Source: Endomychus coccineus
Lineage: Eukaryota > Arthropoda > Insecta > Coleoptera > Endomychidae
NCBI GenBank assembly: GCA_958510875.1
Contig: OY294068.1
Span: forward strand, 33,026,297-33,090,296
Direction of reading: 5' to 3'
Length of the DNA: 64,000 nucleotides
Positions 36,801-48,800 of this stretch are shown one piece after another. The position numbers and the translations under genes were made by a program. Numbering within the stretch: position 1 is the stretch's first letter; each line of letters begins with the position of its first letter. Under the pieces are notes generated by a model. That model saw only the letters and a list, made by a program, of their open reading frames with translations. It made no database searches and was not told the DNA's origin.

Positions 36801-39800
36801 CTTGTGGTGAATTAACAAACCAATGACCATGGAAATAACTGTAGAAAAGGGAGAGATAAATTAAGACTGAAAGATGTTTGGCAGGTCTCAAGCTTGACAA
36901 TGGCGGTGTGATCAGGTTGAGCTTGTTTACTTTGTCTACCTGGAATTAGTGGAATCGTTTGTGGTGGATTAACAAACAAATGACCATGGAAATAACTAGA
37001 AAAGGGAGAGATAAATTAAGTCTGGTAGAAAGATGTTAGGCAGGTCTCAAGCTTGCGATGTGATCAGGTTGAGCTTGTTTACTTTGTCTACCTGGAATTA
37101 GTAGAATCGTTTGTGGTGGATTAACAAACAAATGACCATGGAAATAACTGTAGGAAAGAGAGAGATGAATTAAGTCTGGTAGAAAGATGTTAGGCAGGTC
37201 TCAAGCTTGCGATGTGATCAGGTTGAGCTTGTTTACTTTGTCTACCTGGAATTAGTAGAATCGTTTGTGGTGGATTAACAAACAAATGACCATGGAAATA
37301 ACTGTAGAAAAGCGAGAGATGAATTAAGTCTGGTAGAAAGATGTTAGGCAGGTCTCAAGCTTGCGATGTGATCAGGTTGAGCTTGTTTACTTTGTCTACC
37401 TGGAATCAGTGCAATCTCTTGTGGTGAATTAACAAACCAATGACCATGGAAATAACTGTAGAAAAGGGAGAGATAAATTAAGACTGAAAGATGTTTGGCA
37501 GGTCTCAAGCTTGACAATGGCGGTGTGATCAGGTTGAGCTTGTTTACTTTGTCTACCTGGAATCAGTGCAATCTCTTGTGGTGAATTAACAAACCAATGA
37601 CCATGGAAATAACTGTAGAAAAGGGAGAGATAAATTAAGACTGAAAGATGTTTGGCAGGTCTCAAGCTTGACAATGGCGATGTGATCAGGTTGAGCTTGT
37701 TTACTTTGTCTACCTGGAATTAGTAGAATCGTTTGTGGTGGATTAACAAACAAATGACCATGGAAATAACTGTAGGAAAGAGAGAGATGAATTAAGTCTG
37801 GTAGAAAGATGTTAGGCAGGTCTCAAGCTTGCGATGTGATCAGGTTGAGCTTGTTTACTTTGTCTACCTGGAATTAGTAGAATCGTTTGTGGTGGATTAA
37901 CAAACAAATGACCATGGAAATAACTGTAGAAAAGCGAGAGATGAATTAAGTCTGGTAGAAAGATGTTAGGCAGGTCTCAAGCTTGCGATGTGATCAGGTT
38001 GAGCTTGTTTACTTTGTCTACCTGGAATCAGTGCAATCTCTTGTGGTGAATTAACAAACCAATGACCATGGAAATAACTGTAGAAAAGGGAGAGATAAAT
38101 TAAGACTGAAAGATGTTTGGCAGGTCTCAAGCTTGACAATGGCGGTGTGATCAGGTTGAGCTTGTTTACTTTGTCTACCTGGAATTAGTGGAATCGTTTG
38201 TGGTGGATTAACAAACAAATGACCATGGAAATAACTAGAAAAGGGAGAGATAAATTAAGTCTGGTAGAAAGATGTTAGGCAGGTCTCAAGCTTGCGATGT
38301 GATCAGGTTGAGCTTGTTTACTTTGTCTACCTGGAATCAGTGCAATCTCTTGTGGTGAATTAACAAACCAATGACCATGGAAATAACTGTAGAAAAGGGA
38401 GAGATAAATTAAGACTGAAAGATGTTTGGCAGGTCTCAAGCTTGACAATGGCGATGTGATCAGGTTGAGCTTGTTTACTTTGTCTACCTGGAATTAGTAG
38501 AATCGTTTGTGGTGGATTAACAAACAAATGACCATGGAAATAACTGTAGGAAAGAGAGAGATGAATTAAGTCTGGTAGAAAGATGTTAGGCAGGTCTCAA
38601 GCTTGCGATGTGATCAGGTTGAGCTTGTTTACTTTGTCTACCTGGAATCAGTGCAATCTCTTGTGGTGAATTAACAAACCAATGACCATGGAAATAACTG
38701 TAGAAAAGGGAGAGATAAATTAAGACTGAAAGATGTTTGGCAGGTCTCAAGCTTGACAATGGCGGTGTGATCAGGTTGAGCTTGTTTACTTTGTCTACCT
38801 GGAATTAGTGGAATCGTTTGTGGTGGATTAACAAACAAATGACCATGGAAATAACTAGAAAAGGGAGAGATAAATTAAGTCTGGTAGAAAGATGTTAGGC
38901 AGGTCTCAAGCTTGCGATGTGATCAGGTTGAGCTTGTTTACTTTGTCTACCTGGAATTAGTAGAATCGTTTGTGGTGGATTAACAAACAAATGACCATGG
39001 AAATAACTGTAGGAAAGAGAGAGATGAATTAAGTCTGGTAGAAAGATGTTAGGCAGGTCTCAAGCTTGCGATGTGATCAGGTTGAGCTTGTTTACTTTGT
39101 CTACCTGGAATTAGTAGAATCGTTTGTGGTGGATTAACAAACAAATGACCATGGAAATAACTGTAGAAAAGCGAGAGATGAATTAAGTCTGGTAGAAAGA
39201 TGTTAGGCAGGTCTCAAGCTTGCGATGTGATCAGGTTGAGCTTGTTTACTTTGTCTACCTGGAATCAGTGCAATCTCTTGTGGTGAATTAACAAACCAAT
39301 GACCATGGAAATAACTGTAGAAAAGGGAGAGATAAATTAAGACTGAAAGATGTTTGGCAGGTCTCAAGCTTGACAATGGCGGTGTGATCAGGTTGAGCTT
39401 GTTTACTTTGTCTACCTGGAATTAGTGGAATCGTTTGTGGTGGATTAACAAACAAATGACCATGGAAATAACTAGAAAAGGGAGAGATAAATTAAGTCTG
39501 GTAGAAAGATGTTAGGCAGGTCTCAAGCTTGCGATGTGATCAGGTTGAGCTTGTTTACTTTGTCTACCTGGAATTAGTAGAATCGTTTGTGGTGGATTAA
39601 CAAACAAATGACCATGGAAATAACTGTAGGAAAGAGAGAGATGAATTAAGTCTGGTAGAAAGATGTTAGGCAGGTCTCAAGCTTGCGATGTGATCAGGTT
39701 GAGCTTGTTTACTTTGTCTACCTGGAATTAGTAGAATCGTTTGTGGTGGATTAACAAACAAATGACCATGGAAATAACTGTAGAAAAGCGAGAGATGAAT

Positions 39801-42800
39801 TAAGTCTGGTAGAAAGATGTTAGGCAGGTCTCAAGCTTGCGATGTGATCAGGTTGAGCTTGTTTACTTTGTCTACCTGGAATTAGTAGAATCGTTTGTGG
39901 TGGATTAACAAACAAATGACCATGGAAATAACTGTAGAAAAGCGAGAGATGAATTAAGTCTGGTAGAAAGATGTTAGGCAGGTCTCAAGCTTGCGATGTG
40001 ATCAGGTTGAGCTTGTTTACTTTGTCTACCTGGAATTAGTAGAATCGTTTGTGGTGGATTAACAAACAAATGACCATGGAAATAACTGTAGAAAAGCGAG
40101 AGATGAATTAAGTCTGGTAGAAAGATGTTAGGCAGGTCTCAAGCTTGCGATGTGATCAGGTTGAGCTTGTTTACTTTGTCTACCTGGAATTAGTAGAATC
40201 GTTTGTGGTGGATTAACAAACAAATGACCATGGAAATAACTGTAGGAAAGAGAGAGATGAATTAAGTCTGGTAGAAAGATGTTAGGCAGGTCTCAAGCTT
40301 GCGATGTGATCAGGTTGAGCTTGTTTACTTTGTCTACCTGGAATCAGTGCAATCTCTTGTGGTGAATTAACAAACCAATGACCATGGAAATAACTGTAGA
40401 AAAGGGAGAGATAAATTAAGACTGAAAGATGTTTGGCAGGTCTCAAGCTTGACAATGGCGGTGTGATCAGGTTGAGCTTGTTTACTTTGTCTACCTGGAA
40501 TTAGTGGAATCGTTTGTGGTGGATTAACAAACAAATGACCATGGAAATAACTAGAAAAGGGAGAGATAAATTAAGTCTGGTAGAAAGATGTTAGGCAGGT
40601 CTCAAGCTTGCGATGTGATCAGGTTGAGCTTGTTTACTTTGTCTACCTGGAATTAGTAGAATCGTTTGTGGTGGATTAACAAACAAATGACCATGGAAAT
40701 AACTGTAGGAAAGAGAGAGATGAATTAAGTCTGGTAGAAAGATGTTAGGCAGGTCTCAAGCTTGCGATGTGATCAGGTTGAGCTTGTTTACTTTGTCTAC
40801 CTGGAATTAGTAGAATCGTTTGTGGTGGATTAACAAACAAATGACCATGGAAATAACTGTAGAAAAGCGAGAGATGAATTAAGTCTGGTAGAAAGATGTT
40901 AGGCAGGTCTCAAGCTTGCGATGTGATCAGGTTGAGCTTGTTTACTTTGTCTACCTGGAATTAGTAGAATCGTTTGTGGTGGATTAACAAACAAATGACC
41001 ATGGAAATAACTGTAGGAAAGAGAGAGATGAATTAAGTCTGGTAGAAAGATGTTAGGCAGGTCTCAAGCTTGCGATGTGATCAGGTTGAGCTTGTTTACT
41101 TTGTCTACCTGGAATTAGTAGAATCGTTTGTGGTGGATTAACAAACAAATGACCATGGAAATAACTGTAGAAAAGCGAGAGATGAATTAAGTCTGGTAGA
41201 AAGATGTTAGGCAGGTCTCAAGCTTGCGATGTGATCAGGTTGAGCTTGTTTACTTTGTCTACCTGGAATTAGTGGAATCGTTTGTGGTGAATTAACAAAC
41301 AAATGACCATGGAAATAACTAGAAAAGGGAGAGATAAATTAAGTCTGGTAGAAAGATGTTAGGCAGGTCTCAAGCTTGCGATGTGATCAGGTTGAGCTTG
41401 TTTACTTTGTCTACCTGGAATTAGTAGAATCGTTTGTGGTGGATTAACAAACAAATGACCATGGAAATAACTGTAGGAAAGAGAGAGATGAATTAAGTCT
41501 GGTAGAAAGATGTTAGGCAGGTCTCAAGCTTGCGATGTGATCAGGTTGAGCTTGTTTACTTTGTCTACCTGGAATCAGTGCAATCTCTTGTGGTGAATTA
41601 ACAAACCAATGACCATGGAAATAACTGTAGAAAAGGGAGAGATAAATTAAGACTGAAAGATGTTTGGCAGGTCTCAAGCTTGACAATGGCGGTGTGATCA
41701 GGTTGAGCTTGTTTACTTTGTCTACCTGGAATTAGTGGAATCGTTTGTGGTGGATTAACAAACAAATGACCATGGAAATAACTAGAAAAGGGAGAGATAA
41801 ATTAAGTCTGGTAGAAAGATGTTAGGCAGGTCTCAAGCTTGCGATGTGATCAGGTTGAGCTTGTTTACTTTGTCTACCTGGAATTAGTAGAATCGTTTGT
41901 GGTGGATTAACAAACAAATGACCATGGAAATAACTGTAGGAAAGAGAGAGATGAATTAAGTCTGGTAGAAAGATGTTAGGCAGGTCTCAAGCTTGCGATG
42001 TGATCAGGTTGAGCTTGTTTACTTTGTCTACCTGGAATTAGTAGAATCGTTTGTGGTGGATTAACAAACAAATGACCATGGAAATAACTGTAGGAAAGAG
42101 AGAGATGAATTAAGTCTGGTAGAAAGATGTTAGGCAGGTCTCAAGCTTGCGATGTGATCAGGTTGAGCTTGTTTACTTTGTCTACCTGGAATTAGTGGAA
42201 TCGTTTGTGGTGAATTAACAAACCAATGACCATGGAAATAACTGTAGAAAAGGGAGAGATAAATTAAGACTGAAAGATGTTTGGCAGGTCTCAAGCTTGA
42301 CAATGGCGGTGTGATCAGGTTGAGCTTGTTTACTTTGTCTACCTGGAATTAGTGGAATCGTTTGTGGTGGATTAACAAACAAATGACCATGGAAATAACT
42401 GTAGAAAAGGGAGAGATAAATTAAGACTGAAAGATGTTTGGCAGGTCTCAAGCTTGACAATGGCGGTGTGATCAGGTTGAGCTTGTTTACTTTGTCTACC
42501 TGGAATTAGTGGAATCGTTTGTGGTGAATTAACAAACCAATGACCATGGAAATAACTGTAGAAAAGGGAGAGATAAATTAAGACTGAAAGATGTTTGGCA
42601 GGTCTCAAGCTTGACAATGGCGGTGTGATCAGGTTGAGCTTGTTTACTTTGTCTACCTGGAATTAGTGGAATCGTTTGTGGTGGATTAACAAACAAATGA
42701 CCATGGAAATAACTAGAAAAGGGAGAGATAAATTAAGTCTGGTAGAAAGATGTTAGGCAGGTCTCAAGCTTGCGATGTGATCAGGTTGAGCTTGTTTACT

Positions 42801-45800
42801 TTGTCTACCTGGAATTAGTAGAATCGTTTGTGGTGGATTAACAAACAAATGACCATGGAAATAACTGTAGGAAAGGGAGAGATAAATTAAGTCTGGTAGA
42901 AAGATGTTAGGCAGGTCTCAAGTTTAACATTGACGGTGTGATCAGGTTGAGCTTCTTCACTTTGTCTACCTGGAATCAGTGCAATCTCTTGTGGTGGATT
43001 AACAAACCAATGACCATGGAAATAACTTTAGAAAAGGGAGAGATAAATTGAGTCTGATATGAAGATGTTAGGCAGCTCTCAAGATTGACAATGGCGGTGT
43101 GATCAGGTTGAGCTTGTTTACTTTCTCTACCTGGAATCAGTAGAATCGCTTGTGGTGGATTAACAAACAAATGACCATGGAATAAGATATATAAGAGCTT
43201 CAGCGTATGTTTGGGAGCTGAACTCCAAACATATGAACAGTACTAGAGGACAGGTCGAGTATGTGCTTGGTCATGAAAACCTGCTTGTAAAGTAGATCTT
43301 AGCACGGAACGAAAACCAAGTTTCTCTGAAGCAGTGGATAGCACATTATCGTCTCATGAGAGGGTGCTATTGGTGGCGATACCGAGCTTGGATATGGAGA
43401 ACTAAATTTTTTCGAGCAGGTCCCTTAGTCTTAAACTAAATTTGGAATGGATTTCAGGACGCAAATTCATTTATTATAGACCATATAAGCAGAGAGAATT
43501 TTAATAACTCATGTTAGAAGTCCGGGAAAAGACGTAACTTTCTCGGATTGTTTTTGTTTTCTAAACATTTCTTTTAATTCATTCTTTCAATCCCACCCAA
43601 TTTTTATTTAATCACTTTCTAGAGCTATTGTTCTGTCGTTTCAATCAGGCACTGTTGTGTTTAACTCACCGTTCAAAAAGATATCAAACCGAATGTTTTT
43701 GAACCGATAACGTCTTTCTAGGATGAACATATAGCAAATGGTAATCTTTCAAATGGAAGTATCAAGAAAGAGGATCAAGCGTCTGTGAAAATAATGGGCA
43801 TGGAAACAACTGCAAGTTGTGAGGGGGGAAAGAAATGGTCTCGACCTGAATCGCCAATAGCAGTCCAAGAAACAGAAGTGGAAGTAATGGAACCGCCACA
43901 GGTACAGATTCGAGTTTTTATTCTATTAGTTGATATTTATATTTTTTATTGCTTTTAGGAGATCTACTTGCAAGGTGCTTTGCCACCACAATCTCAATTG
44001 CTAGTATCTAATTCAGCCACCGAAACCCAGAAGAGCACTGGTGAAGATCCTGCCGTTGTATTGGCTGGAAAAATGACGTTATCTGTAATTAGCCTAGACG
44101 CTGGTAAGTACAAATAATTAGTGAGTCAGAATTTCAGCCCCCTCAAAAATTATACTATCTTATCAAAAAATTTCTCTTCCTACAGCTTCTTATGCTGAAA
44201 ATATCTTTAGATTCAAACTTTTGCATAAGAGTTGAAACTTTGCTTCATGAATTGTTTAAATTTAAGTTAAAACTGCGAAATGATTAATTTGTTTTCAAAA
44301 TAGTTGAGCTATTATGATTATCACAACCTTTTGTTTATGATCAAACAATTACATTTTTCATTGGGTGAGTTGATTACCAATTAAATTTATAAACATTTAT
44401 GATAATATCTCATACGTTTAAATGAACTGTTGATGGACAAAGCATGATTTGTGATAATTGTGATAATTTTACAGCTGATCTAATTATTATATCTAATATT
44501 TTAAATTAATTAACCTCTGTGTTTCAACATAATAAGATTTTATCAAAATAACAAATAGAGGGAATTATTCAGATCCATTTTCAACGAAGCAAGTTAGTAA
44601 TTAGTAGTAACGAATAAATACGACCTTTTCAGATTATTATTTTCATCCTTTGACTTTAAACAAAATGGAAAAAAATGTTTTTCAAGTTTTTCAAGTGATG
44701 ATTTGTATTTTGTGTTTTAAAGCAACACATTATTTTGTATTATTTGATCGTGTCATTGATTATTCGTAATACATAACTCAAATGATGTCTGTATATTGTG
44801 TTTCGTAACTTCGCAATGTACAATTAAACATAAAAAGACAGTATTATAATGTCCACACAATTTTAATACATTATTGTTTTCTAGAATAAATGTAAGTAAG
44901 AATGGTCATCTAGATAAGTTTTATTTTTTCATTGTATATTCAGTTATTGTAACTTTTAATTTTATTATACAATAAACCACATTGTTAAGTTTGGTAAATT
45001 TTTTTCATTTCAATGAAGACTAAACTGTCTAAATTATAATAATTGACAATTATTATTATGGGTTATGGTTACATTTCAAAGGTATGTTAGAAGGTTTAAT
45101 TTACTAATATATTAACAATACAATTTTGGACATTTCTACATGATTACACTATGTAACAAAATTCAACTTTTTGTTCTGCCTAACCTTTTTGATTCTACAT
45201 CTATTTCGAATAATTAAAAGCCAACTTAGAAGTTAAAAAGTTTGCTTTTGCTCTCAGGGCTAATGCTTTTCCAAAAGTAAAACTTCGCTGTGATTTTTGT
45301 GTTTGAATTTTCACGAAACTTAATCGGTTAACGCGCTATAACTCTTTAATAAAAGTCCATATGTACTTCGGAATGGTATCAATCTCTTCGTAATGAGTCA
45401 CTCTACAGATACAAATCGCGAATAAACTGTATTTGGCTCTACGATTCTTTATTTGGCGTTTATTACGTCAAATTTGATGAAAATTTATTTATTTTTTACT
45501 TTTCTGCAAATAGCAGCCAAACAATCTTATATATGCAACTTTTAACTGTGTTAGTTGATATTTAGTTGATCTGCTGCCATCTATCAAAGGGCGGTGGCAA
45601 TAGGCAGTGGGGATTCCCCGAGTGGTGTTCAGTGCAAGGCTGGTAGGGTCGTACGCGGTGGTGCGGCAGTACGAAGTTAGACATTAAGAGGTACGGATGT
45701 TTTACTTTTTAAGAGCTCGGTGTGGTGGTTGGGAGGAACGAGTTCTATAGGCGGTAATTTACGTATATTCACAGCGAAGTTTTACTTTTTGAAAAAAATT

Positions 45801-48800
45801 CGCCCTGAGCGCAAAAGCAAACTTCTTAACTTCTAAGGTGGCTTTTAATTTTCGAAATAGAGGTAGAATCGAACGCAAACATCGAGAAGGTTAGGCAGAA
45901 AACTGTGTTACATAGTGTTATTAGATTATTTTAGTGCAAAAACTACCTCTCTGATGAAATAATTTAAATTTAATATGTTGTGGAAATGTTCAGATGAATA
46001 TATTGGTAATATGTGTTATAATGATCATTGAACGAACATTGATTGTAAAAGAATTTTTAACTATGTTTTTAAAATATCACAAATTTATTGGAATTGTAGA
46101 GTAAATAAACTAATTGAAAGTCACACCAAGAGATATTTGAATGGATGAAATGTTTATTATGTCATACTACCAGTATGTAATCAATTAATTTACTAATCAT
46201 ACATGTAATAGTTGATATAATCAGTTTTTATAAATGTATATCTTTTGAGATAATTTTTGCAACAAATTATTTACTATACATGCTTATCCTGTTTGATGAG
46301 AACTAAGATTTTCCATTGTTGTGAATTACAGTTTGATACAGAATCTAGACTTACATGCATTTATCACCAATATACCGCAAATTAGTTCATTAAAAATTTG
46401 GTCTCTTCGAAAATGTTATTTTCCTTCAAATTGTTTCGAAAGAATGTTACTCAATAAATGGCACAGGAGGGCTGATCAATATATTTAAAATTTTCATGTT
46501 TCGCTCCAAATAGTTTATGGACTCCTTGAAAAGTTGAGAGTCCAGCTTTTTCTCATACCTTCAATATATTGAATATTTGAATGGGTTTGTCACTATTTGA
46601 GAGTGTGTGTTGTGTACCTATCATCCTTTCTTTGAATTTTTCATCCTATTTTGATTAAATATGCTATCCCTTAAGAATCAATTGTGTCGATTTCTGGCAT
46701 ATTATTTCAAAGGTATTTACCACAACAGGGTCCTCCTTGATACAACTTATGGAGAAATTAGGGCTGCAACATGGAAAAATGTTGGTACACTTTTTATGTT
46801 AAAGATTTCAACTTATGAAATAGTATTCAGAATACATGAAAGATATATTGTTTAATTATGAGTTACCAACATAAAAATTTGACCACCTCCTTGTTGCATC
46901 ATACTGGTGAAAAGATTTCATCCAAATTCCATTTTAAAGCACTAGTTGAGAGAAATACCTATAATGTTCATAGAACATCTTGTGAGCCAGAGATGGAATG
47001 TTAGGAGAGAAGATATGCATTGGAATTTTCCTCAGAAGTTTGGAGGCTATAGGCATCAGGAAAGACCTTTTTTTTTTGAAGCAGAGGTGAAGGAAACTCT
47101 TTACCAAAGAGGCGTATGTTATTGCGGGTTTAACCACCATGTTGTAGCCCCCATTTTCTCCCGAAGGAGCGTCTGGCCACATATAATTAGGACCTTACAA
47201 CCACATTTCTGCGCTCTTCTAGAGAGCTCAATGAATTCTGAAGTATCATCAGACTAATAGCTCTCTTCTGCATAGAATCTAAGAGCTTCAGTGTATGTTT
47301 GAGACCTGAACAAGTGAATAGTATTCCAGGACAGGTCGAAGCTGCTGGGGTGGAAAGTAGCTTTTGGCACGGAATAGAAAATCAAGTCTATTTTACTTGA
47401 AGATCTTTATAAACGATCTTCTGAAGTGGTATCGGAAATTTACAAATGTAAAATTAGAAATCTGTTATATTTATATATTTTGGAAGGACACGTATTTAGT
47501 TCAACATAAAATTGATGTTTTGAAGTACTCAGCCAATTCGACAACCACCTAGAAGAGTACCATTCACTAAGGTAGATGAGGTTAGGAACTTTGTTAATAA
47601 TATGCAAGAACAAGGAGTTATTGAACCATCTTCAAGTCCATGGGCTTAGTTTGTGTTTCTAGTAACAAAAAAATGAGGTTCTACAAGATTATGTGTTGGC
47701 TATCGGAAATTAAATTAAAATACTGAACTCTGAAGTAGTTTTCGCAATGAACCTCACATGATTGTTCCATGAGAGGGTGCTGTTGGTGGTGATTCCGAGC
47801 GTGGATATGGAAGACTTCATAGGAATATTTGTATCTGACATAATCATATTAGGGATTGTGACACCTTTCTGGAGAAAATAATAGCTTGAGTTTTGGCTGC
47901 ATTAAACTACTAGATTATTAGATCCCCATTTCAAAATTCTTGCCAGAACTTCATTTATTGCATTGGCATGTCTGTCTTGTACCTCTGGAAGAGAAACACT
48001 TCCAAGAGATCTTTGATATGGAACATAAACAAAGTTGATGCTAGGAGAGATCCCTTTGGAATACCAGCGTTGATCCATTGTATCGTTGGAGACTCCGTCA
48101 ATCACCAAAGAAAACGGGATGGTAAACGACAAAGTTCGTGCGGCAAATCATATGTCGGAAGTTTCCGAAGAAGGTCTTGGTGACAGACTCGGTCAAATGC
48201 TTTGGAGATGTTCAATGCTACAGCTAGAGATTTCCGATATTTTTCAACGGATGTCTGCCATACGTATGTCTTCAATAGTAGACTTCCGCGGATAGCTAAT
48301 CTTGAAAAATCTTGGCTTCCGGATGGATTCCGTGTCACAATAGCACGACTTGATGCCGACGTTTCGCCAACCATTGGCACTGAAACTGTTTCATTTCAAG
48401 CCTTAAGATGCCACCTGTAATGGTTGGCATCAAGTCGTGCTATTGTGACGCAGAATCCATTCGGAAGCCAAGATTTTTCAATATAATATACAGTATCGGA
48501 AATAATTCTTCTGGGGTATAGACATAAATCTACACATGCAACAAGGAACGCGATGATATGATAATACCACATAAACAAGAGAGACGCACTGCTATGCGCC
48601 CCTCCCCTCACCCCACCCGAGGCGTTAACTGCTACTCGCACATTCGCCCGACTGGTGCTGGTATGATACTAACGTCCTACGTTCTGAGCTGCCCGACCTG
48701 AAATTGTAATGCTCTCTCTATCATATAGCAAGCTATTCTTTACGCTCTCAAAAAGCTACCATACCCAAGATAAATAATTTCCGAACCTGTATGTCTTTGG

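Noticed and set aside
34215..43180. Series of 81-aa minus-strand frames as small repeated genes
   Set aside because: They are repeated pieces of the retrotransposon-derived satellite; periods are not multiples of three and no start or splice context is conserved.
34215..43180. CRISPR-like array
   Set aside because: The host is a eukaryote, and there are no unique spacers between short repeats; the whole 152-157 bp unit is repeated.
46946..47257. 103-codon plus-strand frame
   Set aside because: It lies opposite the decayed retrotransposon ORF2 tail and has no features of its own.
48350..48392. Hammerhead ribozyme on the minus strand
   Set aside because: Helix II and gaaac are present but the CUGANGA core half is missing; kept only as a remnant in a hairpin repeat.
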